DNA of 64,000 nucleotides from Aspidiotus rigidus (Eukaryota > Arthropoda > Insecta > Hemiptera > Diaspididae): the NCBI GenBank assembly GCA_035079385.1, contig JAVHKY010000023.1, forward strand, positions 6,030,001 to 6,094,000, read 5' to 3'. Position numbers and translations under genes: made by a program. This document shows, in pieces, positions 41,138 through 51,096 of the stretch. The notes under the pieces were generated by a model that worked only from the letters and a program-made list of their open reading frames with translations, did not search any database and was not told the origin of the DNA. Within the stretch, counting starts at the first letter, position 1; every line of letters begins with the position of its first letter.

Positions 41138-43165
41138 TTCAAAGGTTCATGGAATATATGGTTCAAATAAGGTGTTCAAGGTGCGTCTCGACACCCTCGA
41201 TCCAACGCCGTTTGAATTTTCAACCTATCTCGAACGGTTAGCGATTTGTGGCCAAAAATGTGATTCATGGAATATTTGGTTCAAAAAATGTTCATGGAAT
41301 ATATGGTTCAAAAAATGTTCATGGAATATATGGTTCAAATAAGGTGTTCAAGGTGCGTCTCGACGCCCTCGATCCAACGCCGTTTGAATTTTTAACTTAT
41401 CTCGAACGGTTAGCGATTTGTGGCCAAAAATGTGATTCATGGAATATTTGGTTCGAAAAATGTTCATGGAATACTTGGTTCAAAAAATGTTCATGGAATA
41501 TATGGTTCAAAAAAGGTTCATGGAATATATGGTTTAAATAAGGTGTTCAAGGTCCGTCTCGACGCCCTCGATCCAACGCCGTTTGAATTTTTAATCTATC
41601 TCGAACGGTTAGCGATTCGTGGCCAAAAATGTGATTCATGGAATATATGGTTCAAAAAATGTTCATGGAATATATGGTTCAAATAAGGTGTTCAAGGTGC
41701 GTCTCGACGCCCTCGATCCAACGCCGTTTGAATTTTTAACTTATCTCGAACGGTTAGCGATTTGTGGCCAAAAATGTGATTCATGGAATATTTGGTTCGA
41801 AAAATGTTCATGGAATACTTGGTTCAAAAAATGTTCATGGAATATATGGTTCAAAAAAGGTTCATGGAATATATGGTTTAAATAAGGTGTTCAAGGTCCG
41901 TCTCGACGCCCTCGATCCAACGCCGTTTGAATTTTTAATCTATCTCGAACGGTTAGCGATTCGTGGCCAAAAATGTGATTCATGGAATATATGGTTCAAA
42001 AAATGTTCATGGAATATATGGTTCAAATAAGGTGTTCAAGGTGCGTCTCGACGCCCTCGATCCAACGCCGTTTGAATTTTTAACTTATCTCGAACGGTTA
42101 GCGATTTGTGGCCAAAAATGTGATTCATGGAATATTTGGTTCGAAAAATGTTCATGGAATACTTGGTTCAAAAAATGTTCATGGAATATATGGTTCAAAA
42201 AAGGTTCATGGAATATATGGTTTAAATAAGGTGTTCAAGGTCCGTCTCGACGCCCTCGATCCAACGCCGTTTGAATTTTTAATCTATCTCGAACGGTTAG
42301 CGATTTGTGGCCAAAAATGTGATTCATGGAATATTTGGTTCAAAAAATGTTCATGGAATATATGGTTCAAAAAAGGTTCATGGAATATATGGTTCAAATA
42401 AGGTGTTCAAGGTGCGTCTCGACGACCTCGATCCAACGCCGTTTGAATTTTTAACCTATCTCGAACGGTTAGCGGTTTGTGGCCAAAAATGTGATTCATG
42501 GAATATTTGGTTCGAAAAATGTTCATGGAATACTTGGTTCAAAAAATGTTCATGGAATATATGGTTCAAAAAAGGTTCATGGAATATATGGTTTAAATAA
42601 GGTGTTCAAGGTCCGTCTCGACGCCCTCGATCCAACGCCGTTTGAATTTTTAATCTATCTCGAACGGTTAGCGATTCGTGGCCAAAAATGTGATTCATGG
42701 AATATATGGTTCAAAAAATGTTCATGGAATATATGGTTCAAATAAGGTGTTCAAGGTGCGTCTCGACGCCCTCGATCCAACGCCGTTTGAATTTTTAACT
42801 TATCTCGAACGGTTAGCGATTTGTGGCCAAAAATGTGATTCATGGAATATTTGGTTCGAAAAATGTTCATGGAATACTTGGTTCAAAAAATGTTCATGGA
42901 ATATATGGTTCAAAAAAGGTTCATGGAATATATGGTTTAAATAAGGTGTTCAAGGTCCGTCTCGACGCCCTCGATCCAACGCCGTTTGAATTTTTAATCT
43001 ATCTCGAACGGTTAGCGATTTGTGGCCAAAAATGTGATTCATGGAATATTTGGTTCAAAAAATGTTCATGGAATATATGGTTCAAAAAAGGTTCATGGAA
43101 TATATGGTTCAAATAAGGTGTTCAAGGTGCGTCTCAACGCCCTCGATCCAACGCCGTTTGAATTC
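41138..43165 (+). repeat. Higher-order satellite array (91 bp + 2-4 x 27 bp)
   Basis: Each unit holds one conserved 91-bp block (GTGTTCAAGGTGCGTCTCGA ... GAACGGTTAGCGATTTGTGG) and two, three or four copies of a 27-bp block (TTCATGGAATATATGGTTCA plus AAAAAGG or AAAAATG). Spacing between GGCCAAAAATGTG landmarks from 41248 is 172, 199, 145, 199, 145, 199, 172, 199, 145, 199, exactly 91 + 27n. Units are nearly identical, so the array was homogenised recently. Because 27 is a multiple of 3, every unit produces an 88-97 codon frame with nine-residue repeats (HGIYGSKNV); these are by-products. Confidence 0.95.
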
Positions 43166-43236
43166 AAAATACATCAAGGTGTACACAATACGGCACGACT
43201 CCGTATCATATAAGGAGAACAAGTTATGGATGCAGT

Positions 43237-43531
43237 AACTGTTTGGTCGCGAGCTGTTCTCTAGTTCGGTTGCCGACTAGAGTGTTGAACGTATATTGTT
43301 TATACAGCAGTTTTCTGTACCAGCGAGGATCATCGTGAGTGTTTGGTCGTCAGCTCTCACGGTGTATCTATTGCCTCTATCGCATATACGGTAGTATTGT
43401 CTATTGACGATTGTTGACAGTCGTTCTGCAAATAACGATCCGGCAGATTCTTGTTCCAGAGAAGATCATCACAAGTATTTGGTCGCCAATACTTGTGATG
43501 TATGTCAGAATAGCCGAGTGTAATATCGGCT
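43237..43531. ncRNA. Chain of hairpins with conserved UUUGGUCG loop, unknown
   Basis: Three hairpins share a 12-base loop: TTTGGTCGCGAG (43242-43253), TTTGGTCGTCAG (43342-43353) and TTTGGTCGCCAA (43478-43489). Their stems differ but stay paired: AACTG/CTGTT, CGTGAGTG/CTCTCACG, and CATCACAAGTA/TACTTGTGATG. The second and third lie in a diverged duplication (CCAGCGAGGATCATC and CCAGAGAAGATCATC upstream), with compensatory changes at several pairs. Two further hairpins interleave: CTCTAGTTCGG/CCGACTAGAG (43259-43282) and AGCCGA/TCGGCT (43512-43531). Paired changes with a fixed loop indicate selection on a folded RNA. It may be the structured leader of a retroelement or virus; the strand is undetermined. 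Confidence 0.6.
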
Positions 43532-43782
43532 CTCGTTTAATCTGTCACGATAAACTGAAGGAGGAGAAAGGTGGTAGTTGGTGGGACTTTCAGGGGTTAC
43601 TTAAATCCCGCTCCTTGGCGTAGTCAATAGCGCCACGCATTGAAGAAGATCTGAAAATATCCGTTCGTAACACAGTCACAATATCAGCCCCACTATCATT
43701 AACACTCGCTTCCTCCTCCAAAATCTACTTCACTCTAAGAATATCAGCACTTCTTTTATTTGGATCCCCAGGCACAAGGGAA

Positions 43783-44079
43783 ATGGGGGGCAATGAACGA
43801 GTTGATTCGGCAGCTAAAGCGGCTTGCTCCTCGCAGTCTGCCGCTGAATACTCATTCATTAGTGCAAATTTCCTCTTAGGCATAGCCCGAGAAGAAAACG
43901 AAGAAAAATGGCAAAGACACTACTTGGAAAACGTTTCCCTCTCATCCCAATACTTCCATCTAGAAAACTCAATTCCCACTCACCCCTGGTACATATATTG
44001 TCAAACTACGTCAACCGAAAATTCACTGTCTCAATTTGCAGACTTCTATTCAATCACAACAGGCTCCCGTACAATTTAG
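43783..44079 (+). pseudogene. End of RNase H domain, I-like copy 2
   Basis: GNERVDSAAKAACSSQSAAE carries the last RNase H aspartate; one residue upstream of this frame differs because of a small indel in the SHKGIEGNE loop. It remains in frame to HPWYIYC, where a two-base insertion relative to copy 1 shifts it. Confidence 0.75.
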
Positions 44080-44387
44080 CAAAATTTTTACCAAACATAT
44101 CTCCTGATTGTCCTTTTCATCCGCAAGACAAGATAGCGGCCGACTTAAACCATATTCTTTTTCAATGTCCATACCTTACCACTCAACAAAAAACACTCCA
44201 CTCTTCACTTATCAACTCTAATATTCAACGCTCTTTCGCTGCACTCAATTGCCTCCATATCACCAACCTCTCTGTCTTTCCTGCTCTTTACTCATTCATA
44301 AATTCTCTCTCCTACCCTCACTATCTAATCCACTTGCTTCTTCCTGTCTTCTACCTCGCAATTATGTTACATCATCGGGCGAAATGA
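43908..44387 (+). pseudogene. Cys/His tail of I-like copy 2
   Basis: From about residue 30 the frame is native and complete to the end: NRKFTVSICRL, CPFHPQDKIAADLNHILFQC (C-x-x-H...H-x4-C, a putative zinc-binding tail), ending MLHHRAK. It supplies the intact C-terminus that copy 1 lost to an indel. Confidence 0.75.
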
Positions 44388-44500
44388 CTTTTCGGTCGAA
44401 GCCCTATTCATAAACCGTATTTTCTTCGTGTATTTTTTTCCCCTTCTTTTTTTTTTTGTTTGTTTCTTTTTTTTTTCTTTTTCTAATAAACGGTTTATTA

Positions 44501-45107
44501 AAAAAAAAACCTTGGTTTACGGCTTCGTTTTTCGGAAACGATACAATTGATGATGTGGTAACAACCAAAAGTACTTCATAGTAGAATTGTACACTGAGAT
44601 CTTTTTAATCTTGTGCTCTACTTACGCCTCATCAATTCGTATCCACAGAATAGGCTTCTTGTATTCCTCCATCCACATAAGGCCATTCCAATTCTTTTTT
44701 CTATTATACTTGGGTCGTGGTCCCTTATCTAAGTTATCTGTCCTCCTCTTTCCACTGGATTTGTTTTCTAATGAAATCAGTAGAAAGTCCCAACGACACG
44801 AAAATGAACCCTGTGCCAAATAAAGTCCGTGTAGAGATGGCGACGCCGATTCGTCCTGCGCTGAATTGAACCAGAACTATGAAAGAGATCTGAAGAGCAG
44901 TGAATGAAGAGAATCGTGAATTTCTTACAAAAATGTTGCATTTGGGCCAGAATTACAAAAGCTTTTTTTTTTATCAAGTTAGAGTCAAAATTTCCCTGAA
45001 TCTTATTTGCTGTGGGGCTTAAATGATACAAATTTTCATAAGTCCCGTGTGAGTCTTTCTACTCTATTGGACTCGAAGACCAGAATTTTCGGCATTTTAC
45101 TTGCGTC
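44501..45107. other. No recognisable feature
   Basis: No repeats shared with the rest of the window and no convincing frame. Confidence 0.4.
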
Positions 45108-45436
45108 TTAGTTCAACTCTGAAATTTTTCGCAATACGGAGCTCAATGATGGAAAATACGAGTCAAGCCCAAGACTTGTGAGGTTGTTTTGTAATCTTCT
45201 CCTCGTCGCTCTCATCGAACTTCGCAAAAAGCTCGAACAACTCACATTGCGCGAAATGAACACGTTCTTTCATTTATTTAATGCCAAATAACGAGCAGAA
45301 ATGGGTCTTTGATTTCCTTCCTCTAAAACAAGCTTACTTTTTTAGTAAAATTCACGCTGTTTTTAGGTTAGACAAATTAATCTATTTAAATTTGGAACCC
45401 CGTTTCTATATTTACCTTAATAAGAAATACGCGTAA
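45108..45436 (+). pseudogene. Two overlapping coding-like frames, unknown
   Basis: The first frame (to TAA at 45286-45288) contains SSPRLVRLFCNLLLVALIEL and LTLREMNTFF. The second starts MPNNEQKWVFDFLPLKQA near 45279 and ends PRFYIYLNKKYA. Both have clear protein-like composition and overlap by a few bases, so this is either two packed genes or one with a frameshift. Not recognised; pieces not joined. Confidence 0.4.
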
Positions 45437-45472
45437 GCGTTAACATTGTTATTAGCATTTCTTTTTCCTCAA

Positions 45473-45885
45473 TGAACTACAATCTCCAGTATAAATTCGT
45501 ACTACGTAAATGTTGCGATATTTCCTCATTTGCATATTCCCTGTGGACGTTATACGAAGAACAAGGTTCATTCTTCATAGCAGTTGAAAGGTTTGAGTAC
45601 TGACCTACGGGTGAAAGTTTATACTAATATTTGGGAGACTCTAATTCGGCACCTATCTGGGAGTCCGGATACCGAAAATTATAATTTAGAAAAGTTCCCA
45701 TAAGATTTCCTAGTAGGTGATCGCAAAACAAAAATCATTTACCACGCCTCCTATTTCCGAAATGAAATTTTCTTACAATACGAATAATTGAAGGCCCCAC
45801 GCCTGAAGATGTATATCGTCGTCGCATATTAGCTAATCAAAGGTGAAAGAAAAAAGAAAAGAATGATGAAATTTAGTCACGCATG
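45473..45885 (+). pseudogene. Series of coding-like frames, unknown
   Basis: An ATG frame (MNYNLQYKFVLRKCCDISSF) ends near 45604. A second frame contains YTNIWETLIRHLSGSPDTEN, a stop, then KTKIIYHASYFRNE. A third contains IIEGPTPEDVYRRRILANQR before TGA. The order and small overlaps suggest one gene with indels and one nonsense change. No family recognised. Confidence 0.4.
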
Positions 45886-45992
45886 ATGGTGCGGGATGTA
45901 AAGAACCATTAGAAGTGCTGACCTTTACGTGAGTTTATGAACTTTAAAAATTTGACAGAGTCTGTCCGTACATTTCGGCGATCGTCGAACTT

Positions 45993-46187
45993 TTGGAACT
46001 TCCTCGCTTTCTTTCTGAATTGATGAATCTTCTATTTATTTATTTTTTCCCATTCATGAAGAACCCCCGCTCATTAATAACTGATGATATCGACACGTCC
46101 ACACTGTACCCGCGGATATGTGAACCGTACACCAGACCTATAAATTTCATCGATCCTCACACTGAGCGAGTAATATTACCTACGTAA
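45993..46187 (+). pseudogene. Unknown 64-codon coding-like frame
   Basis: The second half (RSLITDDIDTSTLYPRICEP) is protein-like and ends at TAA after ERVILPT. It lies about 80 bases before the next plus-strand frame. Confidence 0.35.
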
Positions 46188-46267
46188 TTCTCATACGTAA
46201 ATTTCAAATTTTATAACGATAGCGATATCGCGCGTACTTTATTTGAGCGCCATTTATTTCCATTTTA

Positions 46268-46558
46268 TTGACTTATTATATATCTGTTTGTTGCTACAGA
46301 ATGATGTTTTTAAAAATTATACCGTATAGTATTTACGAGGGAAACGCACTCGCCGAAAGCATTAGGTCAAATTATAATTATGATAACAGTTGTAAAACAT
46401 CACCCACTCATTCGCATGCGCTCTTCCTTCGTTATACCGACGACGTAAATGTTCACGAAAAGTTGTTTTATTGGCACATTTCGGTATGCGCACGTAAATC
46501 TCTTCACATTCATTCCGTACCGCATACACTGTACATTGACTGTTTAAAAAGTATTTAA
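46268..46558 (+). pseudogene. Unknown coding-like frame, converging with the next
   Basis: 96 codons, balanced composition from about residue 20 (SIYEGNALAESIRSNYNYDN; FLRYTDDVNVHEKLFYWH), ending at TAA. The minus-strand frame 46584-46925 ends only 26 bases away. Not recognised. Confidence 0.45.
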
Positions 46559-46583
46559 TTAATTGGTAGAATGTTGTGTACGT

Positions 46584-46925
46584 TTAGAGAGAGACCCGTT
46601 CGTATATAACGTGGTACTCCTCTATTTGAACCATGCACAACAATAATACGGAGGAACAGCTCGGAACCGGTTCTTTCATCTTCCGAGCGTCTTCGAGTGT
46701 TTTATTTTTCGCATTGTACTTCAGTCGATACTTTGTATGCTGCGAACTACTGTTGTTTAAAACCCATCCGTAAAGTTTCGTAAAAATACGATACGAAGGA
46801 AGAATAAGTATGTATTCTGAGCTTTCATAGCTGAATTTTATCCGACATTTTACGAGAAGTACTTCAGAAAATTTAAATTTTATGACAAATATATTTGCTC
46901 GAATCGATTTCATTCGCGTAGGCAA
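46584..46925 (-). pseudogene. Unknown 113-codon coding-like frame
   Basis: The longest frame in the islands. An internal ATG at about residue 5 (MKSIRANIFVIKFKFSEVLL) is the best start. The body contains SYESSEYILILPSYRIFTKL and KYNAKNKTLEDARKMKEPV. No signal peptide or motif. It converges tail-to-tail with the frame ending at 46558. Confidence 0.45.
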
Positions 46926-47299
46926 TTTTAAATACCGAGAAATGGATCAGGAGAGATAATCCCTCTAATATGACCCCTTCAAATTAATCGAAAGAGAGCA
47001 ACAGTTGTCCTGACAAACGGTAGCGCTTTACTTGGCTCGCATGAACGAGGCATTTCCTTCCTCTCATCTATAAACTCCATCGATGAAGTAAATCTATAAA
47101 GTATTTATAGTGCCCCCAACTGTCTTGGAAGACCTATTATAGGACGATACTTTTTACTTGATCTACAATAATGATAAGGCCTCATTCTCCGCTCCCTCCG
47201 AACTACACCCACTTAGAATGATTTTCTTCAAGCCCTTCTTCCCACCTTCTATTCATACATTATTATTTATTCATTATTTGTTAATCGGGACTCGCGTTT
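46926..47299. other. No recognisable feature
   Basis: Spacer between the coding-like island and the R1-like 3' end. Confidence 0.4.
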
Positions 47300-48705
47300 A
47301 TGTCGCATTTGCAAACACCGCCCCTTCTCCATAATGGAGTAGGTGCGGGTTGTATATGCATTTAATTGTGTTTCCTCCTACACCGGAATCGACCCTTTCG
47401 GATGTAACTTCAGTGAAGGAAGAATTTCCTCTGCGAACCCCCTCCTCTACTCGGCAACTGCCCAGCTGCTTTGGCAACCGCCAAGCTGCAGTGCCCCCTG
47501 GTACGCACAAAAACAGTACCACCACACTACACAATATCGTAGGTCACTGTTGGAGTTTCTTCATCTTCTTCTCTCTTCAGGGATGATCTTAGTCCTCTTC
47601 TTCCTGCAGATCTGGATGTTCCTGGTACACAGGTGTTGAGTAGGCCATAGCGTGGTTCTGCATTTGCCTATTCCATTCCTGGTCCATCTTCCTTTTCATG
47701 ATGATGGCCGCAAATGCAGACACCTGGTTCCATGCTTCTTCGGAACCTAACATGTGGGTACCAGGCTACTCGGGTCAAGCGCTTCATCTCCCCAATCTCT
47801 TGAAGAGACCGACTAAGCTTGTCCTGGTCACGTCTCCACGCCTCACACTCAAATAAGGTGTGTTGTGGTCCATCATCCCACCCTTGGTTACAGTGCGAAC
47901 ACGTTGCCTGCTCTACTTTCCTTAACTTCTCGTGAAGGTACTTGTTGAAGCAGCCATGGCCGCTTAACACCTGCGTCAGGTCAAAGTTCAGCTGACCATG
48001 GTGTCGGTCCATCCACTCATCAAGGTCGCGTATTAGCATACGGGTTGTCCATGTACCCAGCTCGCTCTGGGCAATTCTTGCTTTCCACTTTACAAGCAAG
48101 GAGCGCCTGGCCTCCTGCTTGACTCGTAAAGCTTCTTTGTTGGTCTTCGTCCTCTTCTTTGCTTCGAACACCACCGCTCTCTCTTCAGCAAAGAGCTCGA
48201 TTGGTGGTGAACGTGCTAATATACAAAGAGCCTCCGTCGAGACAGTACGGTAGGCACTAACACAGCTTAGCGCAGCTCTTCGTTGGATCTTTACCATCTC
48301 TCTCCTTCGGTATGGTATCTTCGTGGACTCGGCCCATACTGGCGCACCATATAGGAGGATCGACAAGGCGGTGCTCATCATCATCCTTCTTCTTGCTTCC
48401 CTCGGTCCTCCTAGGTTCCTCATCAGGCGGCTTAGGTATCCAACTACCTGGCCCGCCTTTTCCGCTGCCATCAGGAAATGGTGTCTGAAGCTCAGCGTTG
48501 AGTCAAGCCAGATGCCCAGGTATTTAATTTTCTTTTTGACTTCAATTTCCACACCTTGCAGGCGAAAGGTGGGTGGATGGAACTTCCGACGGATCGTGAA
48601 TAAAATGGCCTCCGTCTTACTTGCTGCAAGTTCAAGTCCAGCCGACTCGATCCGACGCGTCACTTCCTCTAGGGCCCGGTTTACCCTGGAGTCTCTCCCG
48701 TCGAA
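47300..48705 (-). mobile_element. R1-like non-LTR retrotransposon, 5'-truncated
   Basis: The RT C-terminal half and a 3' region of about 370 bp. The 3' region is repeated in the plus orientation at 52481-52800 (shared GGCAAATGCAGAACCACG, CACTGCAGCTTG-like block, CCGAAAGGG). The 5' truncation lies near 48705, where an opposite-strand fragment of a related element begins. Confidence 0.85.
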
Positions 48706-48765
48706 GTGCCTCCAAAGCAGCCACCCTGGAAGAGTGGAACAAAGAATGGGTAAATACAACGCCAA
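47668..48765 (-). pseudogene. R1-like reverse transcriptase, C-terminal half
   Basis: The native sequence starts near residue 20 (HFDGRDSRVNRALEE); the first residues come from neighbouring DNA. The RT palm end and thumb are clear: IESAGLELAASKTEAILFT, KYLGIWLDSTLSFRHH, LLYGAPVWAES and KIQRRAALSCVSAYRTVS. A C-terminal zinc-binding segment follows (C289-x2-C292...H302-x4-C307 in CSHCNQGWDDGPQHTLFEC), typical of the R1 clade. The frame is intact to its stop at 47668, so this copy may be fairly young despite truncation. The catalytic F/YADD block is missing. Confidence 0.9.
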
Positions 48766-49110
48766 AGAAGTGGCCCCAGAAAATGTTCCCCGCCGTTCAC
48801 GACCGACTGCGGATCAAGACCCCGCCAACTTTTTGGACTTCACAGGCCTTATCAAAACATGGCTGCCTCAAGTCATACCTGAAGCGTGTGAAACCGAACG
48901 TGCCAGACAAGTATGAATTCTGTCAAGCATGTGGATTCGGCTACCCTGAGACGGACAGAGTGTCTGCGCTTCACAGTCGGCCGTCCAATAGACTGGGCCA
49001 GACACGAGGAGCACCACATACCATACTTCCAGGAAGTGAAGCTGAAGCTATGGAAGATGGAGAAACCATACTTCCGCAACATCAACCCCGAGATAGATGT
49101 AACACCATAG
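48722..49110 (+). pseudogene. Second R1-like RT C-terminal fragment, opposite strand
   Basis: LEEWNKEWVNTTPKKWP and ALSKHGCLKSYLKR, then FCQACGFGYPETD, match the region just before and within the C-terminal zinc segment of R1/LOA-type RTs. A frameshift near 48960 moves the continuation (TVGRPIDWARHEEHHIPYF) to another frame, which ends at TAG 49108-49110. The sequence differs from the 47.3-48.7 kb copy, so this is a separate family member placed head to head. Confidence 0.65.
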
Positions 49111-49461
49111 TAAGTCGGCGGGCTAACCGTTCTCGGACAACCGCTCCTAGTTGGTGAATAATCTCTTCATTCATACAACTAGGCAGAGCTTTCACTAAAC
49201 TTCAAGATGCCATGGGGCTGCAGGAGAATTCATCAAGATGCCATTGGACCGCAGCTGATCAACCAACCAACCAACCAATACAAGGATACTACGGACCTTA
49301 GATAAGTACCTAGTAATAGTTTGTGCTCACAATCACCACACTCTGCTGAAGCACCTAATTATTGGGATTGTAGCTATTTCCTGTAACCATGGGTGGTAAG
49401 TGAAGTACTAGTTACGCGACAGCAAGATCACTTTTTCTCACCTATTTCAGGTTAAGAATAA
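49111..49461. other. No gene; short repeats
   Basis: Contains AAGATGCCATGGGGCTGCAG and a diverged second copy, plus a CCAACCAACCAACC run. May be the 3' tail of the preceding element. Confidence 0.4.
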
Positions 49462-49546
49462 TCGGAACTCATAATGAGTGAGTGAGGTGTAAGTAGAGCA
49501 CTAATATTGAAAAAGGGTTTTTCAATTGTACAAATCTACTTTATTA

Positions 49547-49601
49547 GTTGCTTTTACAAGAGTACTTTCGGGTGTTATCCCATCATCAGTTGTGTCGCAA
49601 C
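49547..49601 (-). ncRNA. Hammerhead ribozyme motif, Penelope-like copy 2
   Basis: Same parts as at 23617-23671: CUGAUGA, bulged U, GGG/CCC stem II, GAA, AGUACU palindrome, C and stem I (ACAA/UUGU plus GUUGC/GCAAC). The unpaired bulge of stem I differs (AAAA in place of UUAA) while all core bases are kept. Confidence 0.75.
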
Positions 49602-49817
49602 TGGAGAACAAGGCCTTAACCATGAGTTTTTATAGTATAACACTGTGGTCTTACTGGCTATAACAATGCTGTGTTGTGATTGGTTCACTCCTTAGAAACT
49701 TATTCTTACAATAATATGACGTTGTGTTCTTATTGGCTAAAACATGCTGCTTTGTGGTTGTTTCAATCTATTGTCCTCAATGCTGCGTTTCTATTGGCTG
49801 CCTGGATTCCTGCCGTC

Positions 49818-50384
49818 TCATTGGTTGGTTCCGTTCCTCTTCTCTCGTCCAATCACCGGGCCGAATAACTTTTCGCTGTCAAATGTGATTACATTGTTTG
49901 AGAGGCAGGCTTTCTTCCTCTCGTCTTTTGCAATCTCCATTTGTTCCCAGAGTTTTCTTCTCTTTGTGTGATTTTCTGCATGTATGATTTCAAATATTCC
50001 CTCTCCATCGTGGTTTTCTTCGTTACAGTGTTTCCCAAACAGTGACTTGCCATCTTCTTTCTCCCTCGACGTTTTGTGCTCCTTTTTCCTGATCTCAAAC
50101 TTTCTCCCAGTCTCACCAATGTAGATTTCCTCGCACTGTTCACAACTGAGCTTGTACACTCCGCTCAAGCTTTCCTTGTCCTTTTGTTCCGTCTGGTCAT
50201 TGCTCACTCTCTTCACCATGGATTGGTTACTCTGGATACCCACATTCACATCGTAGCCATTGAACGCCTTTATCACCTTGTTAGTGTACTTTCCTATATA
50301 TGGTATCGATCCGGAGTACTTTCCCACTCTGCTATCATGGGTTCCTTTCTTTGTTTTCATTTTCCCAAAGACTCCATCCACCAC
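49818..50384 (-). pseudogene. GIY-YIG endonuclease part, Penelope-like copy 2
   Basis: 188 codons. SGVYKLSCEQCEEIYIGETG has both halves of the GIY-YIG motif intact, unlike copy 1, followed by RKFEIRKKEH and an NENHDGEGIF-like helix region. It ends at CLSNNVITFDSEKLFGP beyond the point where copy 1 breaks. Confidence 0.85.
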
Positions 50385-50727
50385 TGGCTTCTGCGATCTG
50401 CTTTACTATCTCGATCTCTTTCCCCTTCTCTTCGTTGTTCTTGAGGATAGAAATTGCCCGATAGCAGTAGTTTTGGATTGCCACTAACTTGTGCCTGGGG
50501 TGGTGGTGGGAGTCATTTGGAATGATGGTGTCAGTATGCGTGGGCTTCCTGTAGATTTTGTATTCTATCCTATTGTTCTCCATTGTGAGTGTAAGGTCCA
50601 AATAGTCGATGGTCTCATTGCCTTTTTCTACTGTGAATTTGATGCTCTCATTCATCGCGTTCATTTCTGAAAGGAATAGATCCACCTGTCTATCAGTGCC
50701 TGTCCACACAATTAGGATATCATCCAC
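50335..50727 (-). pseudogene. RT motif C-D part, Penelope-like copy 2
   Basis: Starts within the YVDD motif (the first Met replaces nothing; the codons upstream read ARYVDD in the overlapping frame) and continues DILIVWTGTDRQVDLFL, IDYLDLTLTMENN and HHPRHKLVAIQNYCY. A deletion near 50385 removes about 12 codons present in copy 1 (NGYRRYVVDG). Confidence 0.8.
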
Positions 50728-50748
50728 ATATCTGGCCCAGTGTTTGAT

Positions 50749-51051
50749 CTATTTTCTGAACTTGCTGCCCTTCAATATCTTGTTTTCCATATCATTCATG
50801 AATATCTCCTCCAGTATTGGTGACAGCGGTGATCCCATCGCAAGTCCCCTTTCCTGACTGTAGAACCTGTTATTGAAGCGGCAATAATTCTGGCTCAAGA
50901 TCTCCCCCACTATGCTGGCGTACTTCGACCCATCGGGGTTCCCATGGTATCTGTTGTTTTTGAGCAGGGTGAGAAGTTCCTCCTTCGATATGGTACCAAA
51001 CACATTAGTCACATCAAAGGATATCAGCTTGTCGTTACTCCTGATTTCCAA
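50749..51051 (-). pseudogene. RT motif A-B part, Penelope-like copy 2
   Basis: LISFDVTNVFGTISKEEL (motif A) and LAMGSPLSPILEEIFMNDME (motif B). Stops in a frameshift near 50750 just before the YVDD region. Confidence 0.85.
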
Positions 51052-51096
51052 CTTGTCCAGTTGCTCAATCAGCTCTCCGTTGTTTCTGATACTTCG

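Larger units (their letters stand above)
43673..44500 (+). mobile_element. I-like non-LTR retrotransposon, 5'-truncated copy 2
   Basis: Begins at CAGTCACAATATCAGCCCCA, matching copy 1 from about 14852, and ends with a T-rich segment, AACGGTTTATT and A9. It covers the end of RNase H and the Cys/His tail. The truncation point abuts the hairpin region. Confidence 0.85.

Noticed and set aside
41138..43165. CRISPR-like array
   Set aside because: The spaces between repeats are themselves repeats, there are no unique spacers, and the surroundings are eukaryotic.
41248..43213. Eleven overlapping 63-97 codon frames with nine-residue repeats
   Set aside because: They arise from the satellite unit, in which 27-bp blocks keep the frame; each ends at the same TAA in the unit. 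No independent sign of a gene.
48323..48700. 197-codon plus-strand frame
   Set aside because: Antisense of the R1-like RT; only the part after 48722 is a genuine plus-strand fragment.
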